DNA from: Vespula vulgaris
Taxonomy: Eukaryota > Arthropoda > Insecta > Hymenoptera > Vespidae
Reading direction: 5' to 3'
Assembly: GCF_905475345.1 (NCBI RefSeq)
Contig: NC_066604.1
Location: 124,001 to 188,000 of the forward strand
DNA: 64,000 nucleotides
A model generated the notes under the pieces. The model saw nothing but the letters and a program-made list of their open reading frames with translations. It was not told the DNA's origin and made no database searches. A program made the translations under genes and the position numbers. Below are positions 24,245 through 38,023 of the stretch, in pieces (positions within the stretch are counted from its first letter, which is position 1; each line of letters begins with the position of its first letter).

Positions 24245-25190
24245 TGTTTTCGACATTTTTCGCGAAAAGAAACGTTTAGTACTTTGGCGATTCTAGAAAT
24301 ATGCAGCAAAGGATAAGTATCCCCACTACTGATTTTCATATACACGTTTGGATGAAGTATGTTTAGTTTCATGAAATAGGAATTGCTTGCTTGTTGTGTG
24401 TGTAAATAGCCGACGTTCAGATTTTCTGAACTATTCAAACGCAAAAAATATGTTCCACGAAACTCGTACGGAGAAACTACGGTAACTCACTCGGTCAGTT
24501 TAATGAACTTTGGACAGATAATTCTATGGCAAAAATGAGGAAATATATCCAACCGTTCTTATCAATAAATCTAAATTTGTAAAATATTGTTAAATTTTGG
24601 AAAAATTTGTACTTCCTTCTATATTTTCTGAACTAAAAATGTAGAGATTCTATAACCAATGAAAGTGTAATTCATTGGCAAGCATTTAGAATCGTAAATC
24701 AAAAATCGTAGGTTCGAGGATAAATTATTTCAATGATCTTTTCTTATTGTATCGATGTAAACGAAAATAACGAACTGATTTACTTTTTTCTTTATTTGCC
24801 AGTTTAGTAAGGTATTACCATTCAATGTTATATTTATTTTCTCCACTGATGATTCACGTGAATTTCATGGTGTTCTGTGCTATATAGGATACAGCAGCGG
24901 TACGATTTGGTTTGATCACGAATCCATATAAAGTACAGATACATGTCGATTATTTTCTCAAAAATAATAATTGCTGAATATACAGTTATACATATATTAT
25001 ATATTATTTTAATAAAGATGAAAAGACGAGTTCGTTTCCACATTATCTACGAAGTTTTTCTCCCAGTGCTATTTTTTGTACATTCTCTGTAGGATTTTGT
25101 ACATTCTCTTTAGAAACTATATTATTACTATTACTACCACTATTACTATAATGTATAGATAATAATAATATAGTAAGTATATATGTAATA
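24245..25190. other. AT-rich spacer, no gene seen
   Basis: No gene is seen. A short direct repeat of 'ttttgtacattctct' (two copies, about 25073 and 25094) lies just before repeat D copy 2. Confidence 0.45.
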
Positions 25191-25194
25191 TAAT

Positions 25195-25560
25195 CAGCGT
25201 TCACTAATTATTTTTGACAAAACATTCGACAAAATCTTGTTTTTTGCCGCAAATTTACATACTAGTTTTATATGTAGCAATTATATTTATTATTCTTTAT
25301 GCATTTGTCATAAAACATATGTGTACCGACATCTTATGTAGCGGAGCATTGAAAGAGGCACACACTATCATGAAAAAAAATATATATATGTTCGCAACTG
25401 AAAAGTGCATTCGCAGCCTACTTACACTTTACACAATTTTCACTTATACGAAACCAATTGTTGTTTACGTGTGAGAGGGGTATAATCAACACAAGCTTAT
25501 ACACCGATACGATGACAAATGGGAACACCGTTCCCCGCTAGTATTCCTAATTCATATTTT
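25195..25560 (+). repeat. Dispersed repeat D, copy 2
   Basis: This is the longest copy of the family. Ordered blocks are 'tcactaattatttttgaca', 'aaaatcttgttttttgccg', 'atgcatttgtcataaaacat', 'gtaccgacatct' and, further on, 'acacaagcttatacaccgat', the last shared with copy 3. Confidence 0.65.
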
Positions 25561-27431
25561 GTTCATCGCTGAAATTATACACACTTTGAGCGCAAGCTCA
25601 AATTTTTTTCTTACAAAAATTTTAAGGCTCTACAGCTTTAAAATGACGACTTTACCTTCCAGCGTTCTAACATGAAAATAAATTTTCTGAAACGTATCAT
25701 CTAAAATAGAACAACAGAAAGACCATCCTCTGACATACATTTTTATCTTGAAATTTTTTAAGAGCGCATTTATTGACTTCAGTTATATACAAGAATAACA
25801 AAACAGAACATAATCTTCACCGTATTGTATGATAACCTTCGTCGATTCGTAGATGTTTATATATAAAAAATGTTGATGTTTATATAAGTAAAAAGAAAAA
25901 GCTTTATTAATTAAAATAAGATTATATGTATCGTTCAGAGCAGAAATGAAATCCTGAGAAACGGTAAGAGAGGTATTCTGAAATCCCATGCACACCTTTA
26001 ATAAATCCCATAATCCTAAGAGTACGCTCTAATAATAGGATTATCATACTTAGAACTTACATTGAGAACAAAGAAAGAAATAAGAATACAGTTTTGTTAT
26101 GTTAATAGTTAATTCTCTGGAACGCGAATAGTTCGATGTTAAATTCATCGTTCGTCCTGACTCATTTGCTCTTAATACATCTTATTCATTGTGTACGTTA
26201 CTATGGTCACTCGATCTAACTATTATATGTAACTTTCTTCGCAAATAACAAAACTGAGCCGAAAATACGAATGAGAGATGTCTCCTTCCATTTTAATCAA
26301 TTAGATCCACTTTCCTTTTGTGAGACTTCTTCCGTCTCTGAACAGTACTTATTACACAACTGTGTACAAGAATACGAGTGCATGTAAGTTTTCAACGCAT
26401 TATATATATATATAGTCAATGAGTATGGGTATGTAATGTGTGTATCCACATACATTGAATATGTACGAAAGTCAAATATGTCACAAAATAACATTAATAA
26501 AACTCTAAATTATTACAGTGACGACCGTAAAACACACGAGAAACATACACTTCGCGGAAATAAGGGACGAAAATTCGAGAAGAAATATGACGCAATGACA
26601 TCCCGTGTACACGATCATACACCAATTTTACTTTCGCGAATTAATTTGAAGGCGAAATTATTTCGATTTGCGGACACTATACAATAGAAAGCATGTGTTC
26701 GATTATCGATTAGTAAATGGAAAAAATCTCTAACTCGGAAAAAATATAACAGTTACCTATATTTATGAGAACGACGAACTTCCACATTATTCAATTGAAA
26801 TACACGAATCTAAAAGGGCCTTGCCTATACCGGCAACAAGGTTGTACTGAAGTACGTAGCACCATCTTACGGATATCTCTCACCAATAAATAAATAATTA
26901 GGAGCGAAACCAACATCGTATCCAGAAATCGTCTCTTCTATCAACCAACACCACCTTTTGACTTACGATGACTTATGGCAACTAACGATAATGCTGTCAA
27001 AAATTTTTCTCGATCCTCAGAATTACTTACAGATAAAGAATGAAAAAAAAAAAAAAACGAGAGGCGACAAAGAAAGATAATTGAAAGAAGCGTCGGATAA
27101 TTAAAGTCAGCCTACAAAAAAAGACTTGTGAGGTACAAGTGTCGTCATTCGTTTTAGGAAGGTAATCTTATAAACAATCGACAAAAACATCTTTTCTTGT
27201 TACTTCTCTTTCTAAGCAACGTAAATGTTCTCATATCTATACATTTCCCTTTATTTGGTAGTTTGTTTCGTCATAGATTTCTTTACTGCTTTCATCTTCG
27301 CGATGATTAATCGTGTTTACTGAAGATGATAATTTATAACTATTTATTGCGTTCTCGCAGCATTTATGATTCGTTCTTTCACTTTCATTATGATCAATAA
27401 TGCATTTTAAACTCTTAAAGATTATTTTCAT
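25561..27431. other. AT-rich spacer, no gene seen
   Basis: Open frames here (for example 26436-26687 plus, 27237-27431 minus) have no recognised motif and no support as genes. Confidence 0.4.
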
Positions 27432-30400
27432 TGGTAAGACTTCAAGTCAAACATATTTTTTCTTTGAATATTATTATTGTTAAGCAAATATTCTTTCTCT
27501 TTCTCTTTCTTTGATAACAGTGATTTCTTCGATATTTATAATTTGACCTAATTTAAAATTGCTCTTCTTAATGCAATCACTGGCAAATTTTCTGAAATAG
27601 TATATAAAAACATTGAATTAAATAATTACTGTTAGATTTTGTAAATATTACATTAAGAACTTACAACTTTCAAGATTTATTTTCTTTCACTCATTTACTT
27701 TTATCAATGTAGTTATTTTACTTTCACTTACCTATTTTTACCAGATTATTAGTTCCGGTTTATTCTATATTTCAATCATATTTAATACGATGCATAATTA
27801 TTTTTATTTCAAAGTTAAATGTTAGATCGATTTTTTAGCTCATGTATCTGTTGTTTATCTTTGAATGAAGAAATAATAAAACTAAAAATAACTTAAATGA
27901 TATATGGACTGTTATATGATTAAATCTATCTACTTTCAACTCATATGTTAACTCTCTGTAATGATATCTAACATTGAAGTCACAAACCTTGTATGAAAGT
28001 CAGTATCTTATATAAAGATTCGTGTAACAATTGTCTCTTTTTTATTGCAATTTTGTAATGATTTTAATGCTATTTTTACATAACGTAGCTTTATAACTTC
28101 CATGTCACATCAACTATAGTTAGGTAGTGTATCAAATGTTATTTATAACATAATTTATTTTACTGTAACATTATAGATCTGAAGTATGGAAACTGATGTG
28201 TTAATTAAGAATTTTTCATGTCCAGTTATGGTTAGCCACAAGATTTGTTATTTATTGGAAGTCAAATATGATAGCTATTAATGATATAATGAATTTAGTA
28301 TAATGCAAACTAATCAAATTAAAATACAATTTTGCAACAATTTATATGCTGATTGAAATAATAATTTAAGATTAGTAGATAATTTACAAAACATAAAAAC
28401 TTTTTTGATACACTACTTCCAAATTTTAACCACATTCTCATGAGTAAAAAATTTCCTGTCAATGACGGAATGATTTAATTCGAAAAGAGCATGAATTAAA
28501 TCCAAAGAATAATTTTACAAAGTTTTCTTATGGTGTGATTCATCTGGAATTATACATAATCTTAAAATAAATATTAAAAATAAAATGAAGGTAACTGAAA
28601 TTAAAGGTAAAGTGAAACATGTTTTCTATTATTTAGCATAGATATAAGTAAAAATATAGATGTAAGATAATCCAGAATTATGCAAAAAAATTTATTTCAT
28701 CTAATTTATTTTGATAATTGATTTGCAAGTATGGATTTCTTTTAAAGAAGTGGAAAAAAAGATGTAGAATATAGTTAATATACTCTAAACAAATATAAGT
28801 GGAATTGACTGTAAAAATAATAAAATAGTATCATAATAAGTAGATACACTTATGAAGTATATTTTGTGAAGATGATATAACCAACAAATACAATAAAGAG
28901 ATGGCACAGAAAAAAAAGTATTCACATTGAATGCTTTAATATAGTAAAATTATATAATGAATCCATATATCGAGTAGACTTATTTTCCTAATTACATTGT
29001 ATCAAATAAAATTTCTATCAAAAAAAACAGTATCTCCGCATTGTGTTCTATTTATTCCAGCTAACAGTAGTAATTATTTGGCTTTTATATAGAAGAAATT
29101 GTTTTATATAATGTAAAAAGAAAACGTCAATACCATTTTATTTTTGTATATTTAAGCAGAAATTGTTTCTTGCTTATGGCAAGAATATAAAAAGAGAGAA
29201 TGTCCTACTTCGTATTCTATGCTGTAGAAATTACAATATTACAAAATAAAATTAAAAATTATAAAAATAGAGAAAACAAGGAATGAATGCAGTTATTCCA
29301 GAGAAAGTTTGCAAAGAGGAAGTTTTCTACTTTTTACTTTTTTTTTTTGGTACTGATTACATAAATTGGATTTGAATCATTACTTTTATTTGGAGCATTC
29401 TTTTATCTAATTATTTTCTACATTCATAACAATAAATACTGCTAAGTATTTTTAAAATTTGTAGTAGTTCACTTTATTCGAATTATATTTATTATTTTCT
29501 TTTAATTCTTCAAGAAGAAATACTATACAGTGACCTTTCCTTATTTGTCTAGCTAGTGCATTATAATCACTACTATATGATATAGTTTTTACCTTCTATC
29601 ATCTTTTCTTTGAATTATTACTTGGAATCTATTATGTGTCAATCCTGTAACTATGAATTTCCTACTGAACATCAAGGTTTGCTAGTTATGCAGAGTATCA
29701 CTTTATAGCCTATCTGATTCTATCTTAATCATTCATTAAGAACTCTATTTTTCCTAATTACATAATAATTATTAATATTGTCTAATTCTAAGCTTACAAA
29801 TAAATTGTAGAATTCCGCTTTCAATTCTTATTATTACTTGGCACTATTATACTATATCCACAAATACTATCTACTATACTATTATCCACAAATGTTCTGA
29901 TACAAAAATTTTTCTTTTGATTTAATTTCTATTGATTTAATCATGAAAATAATATTCATAACCTTTAATAAATGATTCCTCTTTATAATAATGATACAAC
30001 AAGGAATGGTAATATGCACAAATATATACATTCAGAAACAATAATGACGCTTATCAATCCGTGCACAAATAAAAAGCATTGATCATTCCCGTTTATATAT
30101 ACACACAGGATTCTTTTAAAGTTAATATTTAGCCTAACTTTCTTTCTAAAAGCTATAGAAGTTATAATATTACCATAGATAATTGCATAATTCCATTATA
30201 TTTTTTAAATATTGTTGAAATAAAAAAATCTACTTAAATCTTCATTACTTAATAATTATTACTAATGTATTGCATAATGCATCTAAAACTAATATATTTC
30301 TAAATGATTTTAACTTTTCTTCAACAAAGTGAAAGGGCGTTTATTTTTTATGAATACACCATAATCCTATGTATTATTAGAAATAATCTTTGTCATTAGT

Positions 30401-30835
30401 ACTGCTCCAAATAATTAAAATTAAAATTAAGAATTGTACGTAGTTTAAAGTAGAAATGTAGCAATTGCATAATTTTTAAAAAAATCTAAGAACAAATATG
30501 ATGAACTGACATTTTTCGCTACTTAAATACTGCTGATGTTAATCATATTAAGCAATAAAATTCACGCATTGGATATTTACGAAGTTTAATATAATGTTGA
30601 AAAATACATTTCTTAAGTTAAGATGTGGTCTATAACTGTTTTAAATTTGGCTATATAAGAAAATTGTTTTAATGTATTTCCTGTTATTTTCACTTCAGAA
30701 AAACTGATGATTCTAAAATTATTAAATATCTTAACTATAACCATATTTAAATTAATTTTTCATACTTTTCTGATTTTGTTATTTCACAACTTCTCTAATA
30801 ACAAATATATCTCATATGAACTTAGTTAAGTTCTT

Positions 30836-30870
30836 TTCTAAGTGGTATGTTAAAACGATACCACTTAGAA
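30836..30870. repeat. Perfect 13-bp inverted repeat (hairpin)
   Basis: 'ttctaagtggtat' and 'ataccacttagaa' are exact reverse complements around a 9-base loop. Confidence 0.85.
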
Positions 30871-31872
30871 TTTGCAAACAAAAGAATTATTTGACCAACA
30901 TTACAGCAGAGATCATAGTTTATCAGAAACCGATAGTACTGTTTCTTTTTCTTCTTGTGTCTTCTCTTCTTTTCCAGACTGTTTAACATATACTCAACCG
31001 ATGCTCGTCAAATAAGACGCTTAGTTGGTTACCGCATATATTTTCCAAAACTTTATAGCTCAGTACTGTAGGTTCTGCTATTTAAATGTCCATGAATATA
31101 AAATATATTTCTTCTTGCATACATGACATCACGATTATAATCATTTGTTATAAAAAATTTTTTAAGAAGTTTAATGTTTGATGAAAAATACTGAAAATAT
31201 TAAAACTGAAAGAGGTGCTTAAATTCATTAAATATATTTTATATAAACGTATATTAATATATTGTAACGTAAAACTTAATAATATTTTTATGTTTTTCTT
31301 TTATATAATAACTATAGGTTTTGAATAATAGCTTGAAATACAAAATACATTACTAAATTAAGAAATAATACCATAATTTAACGTATTTAACAATAAAATT
31401 TAATCAAATTAAACGAAATTGAATAAACAAATTAATAATTAAAATTTAATATTTAATAATAAATGTTCTTTAATGTGGTATTTGGCAAACCATTTTATCT
31501 TTTATATCAGAATTTTACAAAATGTGTAAATAAAAGTAAGGACTTTAGATTAACTTTTCTACATACATAATCTATATTGCTTTTGTAGATATTTTGAGAC
31601 CAGAAATTTTTATTGTTTCCAAATAATATGTTTTGATGGCTTTTAATAACCATTGCGGAGAAGCGTTTTTAAGGATGTTGAATTTGAAATGACTTACGAA
31701 TATATTATTGATATTCAGCTATAGATTTTGGCATGGCATAGGATTACATTACTTGTATTAAGGTAAACCTTTGAAATAACCCAGGACTATGATATTAATA
31801 CTCTCGAATTCGATGTTACCAGTCTCTTCCTTTTCCTTAAGTAGTTTACAAATCTCTAGTTGTATTATCATC

Positions 31873-31903
31873 ATTCTTGAAAATATTGAAAATTTTCAAG
31901 AAT
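31873..31903. repeat. Perfect 12-bp inverted repeat (hairpin)
   Basis: 'attcttgaaaat' and 'attttcaagaat' are exact reverse complements around a 7-base loop. Confidence 0.8.
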
Positions 31904-32189
31904 AAGTTTGAATGACAAAAATTGTATTTTGTATTATTGCTGTGAAATCTTAGTACATGGAAAAATGCTGTATATGTACTGATAATAATATCATGAGAAT
32001 TTTATCGATCACTATTGCTACTAAAATTGATCTGTCTATGCTTCAATGGTGTTTTAACTCAATCAAGTATATTCTGAACATTATTGGAATAATATAAATT
32101 GTTTTCAACGTTTTCAAGATTTCCAGTTATAAGTACTTTTAAGCTTTACTTTTCACTTCCTATTATACTTGAACAGGAAAATAATCTCA

Positions 32190-32310
32190 TCAAAGAATGG
32201 TGTTTCTTCAAGAATAGTTCATGTAAAAACATAAAGCCTTTTGGAAAATTTGAGAAAGCAGGGTCCTAGATTTAATCTGCATCTTCAAAATGAAATTTTT
32301 GAAGATAGCA
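32190..32310 (+). repeat. Dispersed repeat B, copy 2 (weak)
   Basis: Blocks 'gtttcttcaagaatagttca', 'gggtcctagatttaat' and 'catcttcaaaatgaaat' line up with repeat B copy 1. The 'tcatcaaaatca' core is lost. Confidence 0.45.
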
Positions 32311-32384
32311 AGGAAAGGCAATCTGAATGGAAGAAAAAACTTTTTAAAGCCAATTGATTGGCCTTAAAAAATTACTGCAGGAAG

Positions 32385-32755
32385 AAAAAAGAAGAAATGT
32401 CAGCATTTCAAGAAAAAAAAGTAGAAAATCTGTCCAGCTGATTGGACATATTAATTGGAAATACACAGAATCTATGTTTGGAATCTTTACAGTAAAGCGC
32501 GAATATTTTTAATTTTTCTCTATCTCCTCTGCAAATAGGATGCCTATCAAATATAAATAAAGATAATAATTCGTTTCAATTGTCAAGGCGTCGAGTAACA
32601 CATATTTTATACTTTATAAATAGCATTATTTCAATAGAGTACATATTATTTTTTCTTGTACAGTCGCGGATATGTATCAGTTTTAGAATTCCACAATGGT
32701 TCTATCAGCACTGTAAAATTAAAATGTATATAATATATAAAATAAAATGCATATA
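32385..32755 (+). repeat. Dispersed repeat A, copy 2
   Basis: It is collinear with 3410-3760 and 60200-60545. Shared blocks are 'cctctgcaaatag', 'tttcaattgtcaa', 'cgagtaacacatatt', 'ataaatagcattatttcaat' and 'gtaaaattaaaatgtat'. It ends directly before the candidate solo LTR. Confidence 0.65.
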
Positions 32756-32763
32756 ATAAATAT

Positions 32764-33036
32764 TGATAGAGGAGTTCTGAGTAAACTCGGAACTAGATGA
32801 CCGTTTCTAAGTACCCAGAGAATTTTTACAGATAACAACGGGTTGTCTTGTATAGTCTGAGATTTATTGTCTTCTATGGCGAACCTTCCGTATTATCCAT
32901 GTTTTATTCAATATACGGAAAGAGTCCGTAAAACTGTTATAATTGTAATAATCGTTAATTGTAAATTGTAAATAAATCGTTCTCATTCTCATAATTAAAA
33001 TTTTTTTGTTCGTTTAACGTGTGGTTGCACGTAACA
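32764..33036 (+). mobile_element. Candidate solo LTR (Gypsy-like)
   Basis: The 273-bp segment starts 'tgatagaggagttctgag' and ends 'gtggttgcacgtaaca', giving TG...CA ends as in LTRs. An 'aaataaatcgttctca' block near 32970 could hold a polyadenylation signal. The four bases before and after are both 'atat', a possible 4-bp target duplication, though this is weak evidence in AT-rich DNA. It is less AT-rich than its surroundings. No internal retrotransposon sequence is attached. Confidence 0.45.
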
Positions 33037-35732
33037 ATATAATATATTTATAAACACAACCCTAGGTCATCGTTCGAGGATATTATATTGTGGAAATATG
33101 CGTTGAAGATTTTTTACAATTAGTCTTAATTTGCATCTGACGCGAAATGAATCATAGAAATAAAAATAGTATATCGTTCGACATACACTAATTAATAATG
33201 TTTAATTGCAAACAAAAGCAATGCGTGAATTCGCGGACTTTTTAATGGTACCCAAGAGTACCGCATGAAATATCATTAGAGATATCGGGATGAAGACAGA
33301 ATCGAATTAATATCTTAAACAGGCCATCCAAAAATTCTTAATACGATCGCTAGTGCGCCGCGGAGAAAAAATTCCGCCCACAGCCTAATACTTTTTTTCG
33401 AAATTCTATAAAATATACTGCAAGTTTTTATTTATTTATGCAGAGATAATATAAGAATTGACTTTGTCAAATATTTATGACGCTGCACTTTCAATGGTAA
33501 TCAGTGCGTTACAGATATATGACAATGGTAGTGAACGTGTTAATGTAATCGAGAGAAAAGAAGGAGACATAATGAAAACAATACATTTCTTTCGAGATAT
33601 TTCAATTTATTTTCATGAATGACTTGAATGTATTATTATTTTTAACACTTTTACTGAAATGTGCGGGATTTTCGTAAATTTTATCCTAGGAATGATAATT
33701 GAATTTATATTACTAGTAGCTTATAATGAAAAATTATTGCAGCGGTGTGTGAATACGCTGCTTCGAATTAAATATTTGGTTGCTCATAACAACTCGCTAG
33801 TCAATTAACGCTTCTGTTTCTGCTTTTGCGATGTTTTCGGTATGAAAAATGTACAAAATAATAATAGAAAATTGTAAGGACTGCGATAACAAGTCTTACT
33901 TTTCTTTATGCTGTTATAAAACAGTACATCAGAAAATTTCATTTTTGTAAAATATGTTTGTTAACTTTGAAACCAGCAAAAAGGAGTAAACTGATAAAGA
34001 ATATTCGAAATAATATTAACATATACATGAGTTAATATAAATTTTCTCTATTTAAAGTTTATTTATTCATTTTGTTAATAGAAACGAAATTTATTAATAA
34101 TAACTATTAATCATTGTCTGTTTTCTATTTTGCATTGTTATCCAATTATTTCTGTTATTGATAAGTTTTTATTTGTGGTCAAATTCTACTTACAGTAATT
34201 ACTTCGAAAATTTTGCAGCGTTATACCGTAGATGACTGTTATGGTTCCGCTGAGAAAAAGATTGGGTCAAGATAGAGAGGAAGTTACCATAAAAAATTTT
34301 AAATCGACTAAATTATACTTAAAAATTTTTCTAACAAAATTAATTCTGTTACATTTTTCCGATATTTTTCTGTTAAAGAACTATTTTACAATATCGGTTG
34401 CTTTATAGAAATCTGAAAATTCCGTTTCATTCACAGTAAATTCATATATCACTACAATTAAATATGTACATATTCATATATGTTTTTATATGTAGATATA
34501 TTTTGCTTTTATCAATTTGTGTGTGCTTGTGCGCATATATTACTTATAGATTAAGTTATAAATTATTAATATTATATAATTTTCATTGTTTTTTTTCCAT
34601 GGTATCTAACAGATTGTGATACGTAAATATCGATAAAAAGGTAGATACAATATACGAATATATACATACATACGTATTCTGGCATATATTCATGAAAAAT
34701 AGAATATAGTCAATATATTGAGAAATTGACCTGATATAAAAAAAAAAAAGTAAAAGGAATAAGCCTGTTGACTCATAGGATTTTTTCGAATGCTAACATA
34801 GCTGTTCTACGACTTTCTGTTTACAATCGGTTCATTTCCAAGTTACCCTCCACACATAATATATATATATAGGATATATACCTGTATACACATATTTTGA
34901 AGACCTTTATGGTACGCACTGAAAATATAAACAAGAATTTTCATTACTCGTGTTTTTCTAATTGTAAAAAAATTATACTGAAAATAAAATATTATTCATT
35001 TCCTCTCATTCCTCTCATTCATTTCTATATAGGTTGTTCGATTTGTAATGTCGGAATTTTTAATGCAGGCTGGGCCAAAAGTTCCTAAATGATTTCTCAA
35101 ATCAATTACTCTTCTTCAACATTTTTAGGCTAATTTTAGTTGACCTTCTATGTATTTGAAATTCTTTCATTACTTATTGACCGATCCAATATCTTTTTTT
35201 CTTTCACTCGTTAACTAATAACGATTCGAATGAAGTTATGAGTTGCAATTATTTCGGCTTGAAAGAAAATAACAGAAAATGCATTTCTACCTATAAAAAG
35301 CAAAGAAGTAATTATATGGATATGTTCTATCGTAAATATCTGTTTATTTTTGTTTCTCGAATTCTCGATTGTTCGTATTTTAAAGTCATAAAACGTTTAA
35401 TTTTATAGACGTGACGATTGTCAGGCATTATGAAATATTACACAATAACTACACTCGTTTCGTTTTTATGCTTTAGTTACGATCTTCACTGGATGCATCA
35501 TTTTTAATATCAGAAAAAGGATAAATAAACTATCTTTGCATTTTGTATCAATTAAAAATATTAATTAATCTCGTACTACATCTATATCCTATGGAAGTTA
35601 GTTAGAAAATCTTTTTTTTAATCATTTAATACATTATTTACAGTTTAATGCATAATATCGAGAAATTTTTCCGTTAAAATATGTTAACATAAATTTATTA
35701 AAAATAGTGTTTCCACCGTAATATTTCCGTGG
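33037..35732. other. AT-rich spacer, no gene seen
   Basis: No gene or recognised element was found. A short less AT-rich patch is at 33330-33390. Poly-A and AT runs are common. Confidence 0.45.
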
Positions 35733-35760
35733 CGTATTCGTATTCGTATTCGTATTCGTA
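35733..35760 (+). repeat. Hexanucleotide microsatellite (cgtatt)n
   Basis: Nearly five perfect tandem copies of 'cgtatt'. Confidence 0.9.
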
Positions 35761-35948
35761 AATATTTATAGAAACCAATTATTCGATTCAATCGACGAAA
35801 CCCTGGTATCTTATACAGAACTTGAAAATGAATTGAAAAATTTAATTATTTTCGATAGTCGGAAGATACTTTTCACGATGGTGCTTGTATGAAGCTTGCT
35901 TGGCAGTCATAAATACAAGGTAAAATCCCAAAATAAATAAATAGTAAC

Positions 35949-36040
35949 AGAGAGAGAAAGAGAGAGAGAGAGAGGGAGAAAGTGTGTGCGTGTGCGATAT
36001 AGAGAGAGTGAGAATGAAAGAGAAAAAGAGAGAAAGAACA
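35949..36040 (+). repeat. GA-rich low-complexity tract
   Basis: Runs of 'gagaga' with a short 'gtgtgtgcgtgtgcg' interruption. It creates a false Ser/Leu-rich frame on the minus strand. Confidence 0.85.
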
Positions 36041-36865
36041 ATCGACAGGCGTGAATCATCAATACGAAATTCCAGTATCGCTTGTGATTGCATCAGCCTT
36101 TGAAGAAACTCATTCGATCGGGAAGAGTGACTTTCCTCTGTTCATTTCGTTTTCCTCTTTTCGCTTTTATAGAATGGCCTACGGTGCACTTACGAACAAC
36201 AAATATATAAAAAGTGTATCTAATCTATGGTAACATCCGTAAGATGTCGCAAATATCCTTTATAGAAATTTAGTCTACTTATATTGTTCTCCTTCAAAAT
36301 TCATTCGTTATTTCCAATAATTTTTCGACTAACACTGAATAATTCATTAATAATTTGCAATTTTTTTCGTCTTTATTATATTACCATTTATGATATACAT
36401 TATCATATATATTTATCATATATATTATCATTTTGTGAACTACATTGAAAAAATTTATGTTAATTAACTTTACGTCAGTTAATATTTCACAAATATACAT
36501 TTTTTTCAAAAGATATAATATAATCGAAGAAATAAATGTGTTATTTTACCACAAAATTTTGAAAGATCAATAAATAAAAATCCTTCGTTAAATATTATTA
36601 AATATTTTTCTATATAACCTTATTCTATTTCTTTTCCTTTCCTTTTAAAGAAGTATTTCTATTAATTAATCTCTTATCCTCTTTCTCATTTAATTCGCGT
36701 TAATTTAACGAAGAATGCCAATTAATTTTTCTCAAGGCGTCTAATCAAGATTAGCATCGTATTTATTTTATGTAATTCACTTCATTTGTCATTACATAGC
36801 ATTTCTCTTACTTTTCACGATAATTGCGCTTGAAAACATTATTATAATATGTCTTGGAAAGCTTC
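36041..36865. other. AT-rich spacer, no gene seen
   Basis: No gene is seen. Near 36390-36432 there are several tandem 'tatcatatatat'-type units. Confidence 0.45.
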
Positions 36866-36869
36866 TAGA

Positions 36870-37165
36870 TATAATTAAATACGCTATAAGAAAAATAATG
36901 TATCTGTATGATATCAATGATTTTCACATAATAAAAGATATATTGAAGGAAATTGATAAAAACTGCAGAAAATGAAGAAAGTATCAAGTAGCGTATTAGT
37001 TGCCACGTGTCCGTTTGGAACTGTTCTTCCAAGAACCAGTCCTCGCTCTCATGTACACACAATGCGCGCACACACATTCTACACATTGAAATTCCTTAGT
37101 GACCGATACAACTAATGATATTCTTATATCTGCTGACTCGTTCACAATTTACGCACAAAGCAAAC
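36870..37165 (+). repeat. Dispersed repeat E, copy 2
   Basis: It is collinear with 12700-13055. Shared blocks are 'ataaaagatatattga', 'tttggaactgt', a CA-rich stretch, 'gtgaccgataca' and 'gactcgttcaca'. Confidence 0.6.
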
Positions 37166-38020
37166 GAAAATTTTGGATACGTCTATAGTTTGAAAATATT
37201 ATTGATCTATAACAATAATTCTATAAAAATAATTTGATCTATAAAAATAATTTTTTCCTTAAATAAATGAAGAAAATGAAAAACAAGTCGTAAATAGTTA
37301 TACAATAAGTAATTTTGCTTTGCGTGTAGTTACGTCTACGATTTCAATATAATGTAAAAATACGATGAAAATGAAATAATCCAAACATTTCATTTTTTCG
37401 ACACAACGGATTACATTAATTAATCCTATAATGAATTATTTAAATCCTCCATGATTTTTTTCCTTTCCGCATAAACATAAATTCATCAAAGAATTGAAAT
37501 CATAAAATTCATAGTAAATAGAAGTTCTCGTACTCAAGAAAAAGAAAAGAAAGGAAGGAAAACGTCACGTACATATATACAGGTCTACAGTTCTCCACGA
37601 AGCAATATATTTTTTGTATACTTTATCTATTTTTACAGTTCATTTCGTAGTTTTAATTTAAATATTATGAAGACTGATGAATAATTTAAGCGTGAAGGAT
37701 GTCAGGGAGGACTTAAGAAGAGAGGCAGAAACGTGAACGATAAAATCCTGAATAAAAGTGGAAAGAATATCAATTTTCACCCTCAAAGTTAAATATTTAC
37801 CTTCGAGGAAGATGGATGCTAAGGTAAACACAAATCATAGACTTCACTTTTATTGTAACAGTAACAAATTAGTGTATTATTGTAAGATTGTTCCTGTCTC
37901 CGTTTCTATAATAAAATTCTCTAAAATCGAATACTTGTTCATAAATAAAAAGGAAAAGCCGTGCAATGTTCAACCTTCCACAATTTATTTAAACTCAATT
38001 AACACAGTATAAAAATTGCA
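37166..38020. other. AT-rich spacer, no firm gene
   Basis: An 84-codon frame at 37758-38012 lies directly before the Jockey ORF1 start. It has no recognised motif and may be 5' untranslated sequence of that element. Confidence 0.35.
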
Positions 38021-38023
38021 AAA

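Larger units (their letters stand above)
27432..32185. other. Long ORF-free AT-rich block
   Basis: No open frame of 60 codons or more occurs on either strand for about 7.4 kb (27.43-34.90 kb), and I recognise no element in 27.4-32.2 kb. Two short perfect hairpins are listed separately. It could be intron, intergenic DNA or very old repeats. Confidence 0.5.

Noticed and set aside
24208..24444. 78-codon minus-strand frame
   Set aside because: It begins within repeat B and has no recognised motif.
24705..24725. 'taggttcgagg' resembling a tRNA T-loop
   Set aside because: No cloverleaf, no A-box and no matching acceptor stem nearby.
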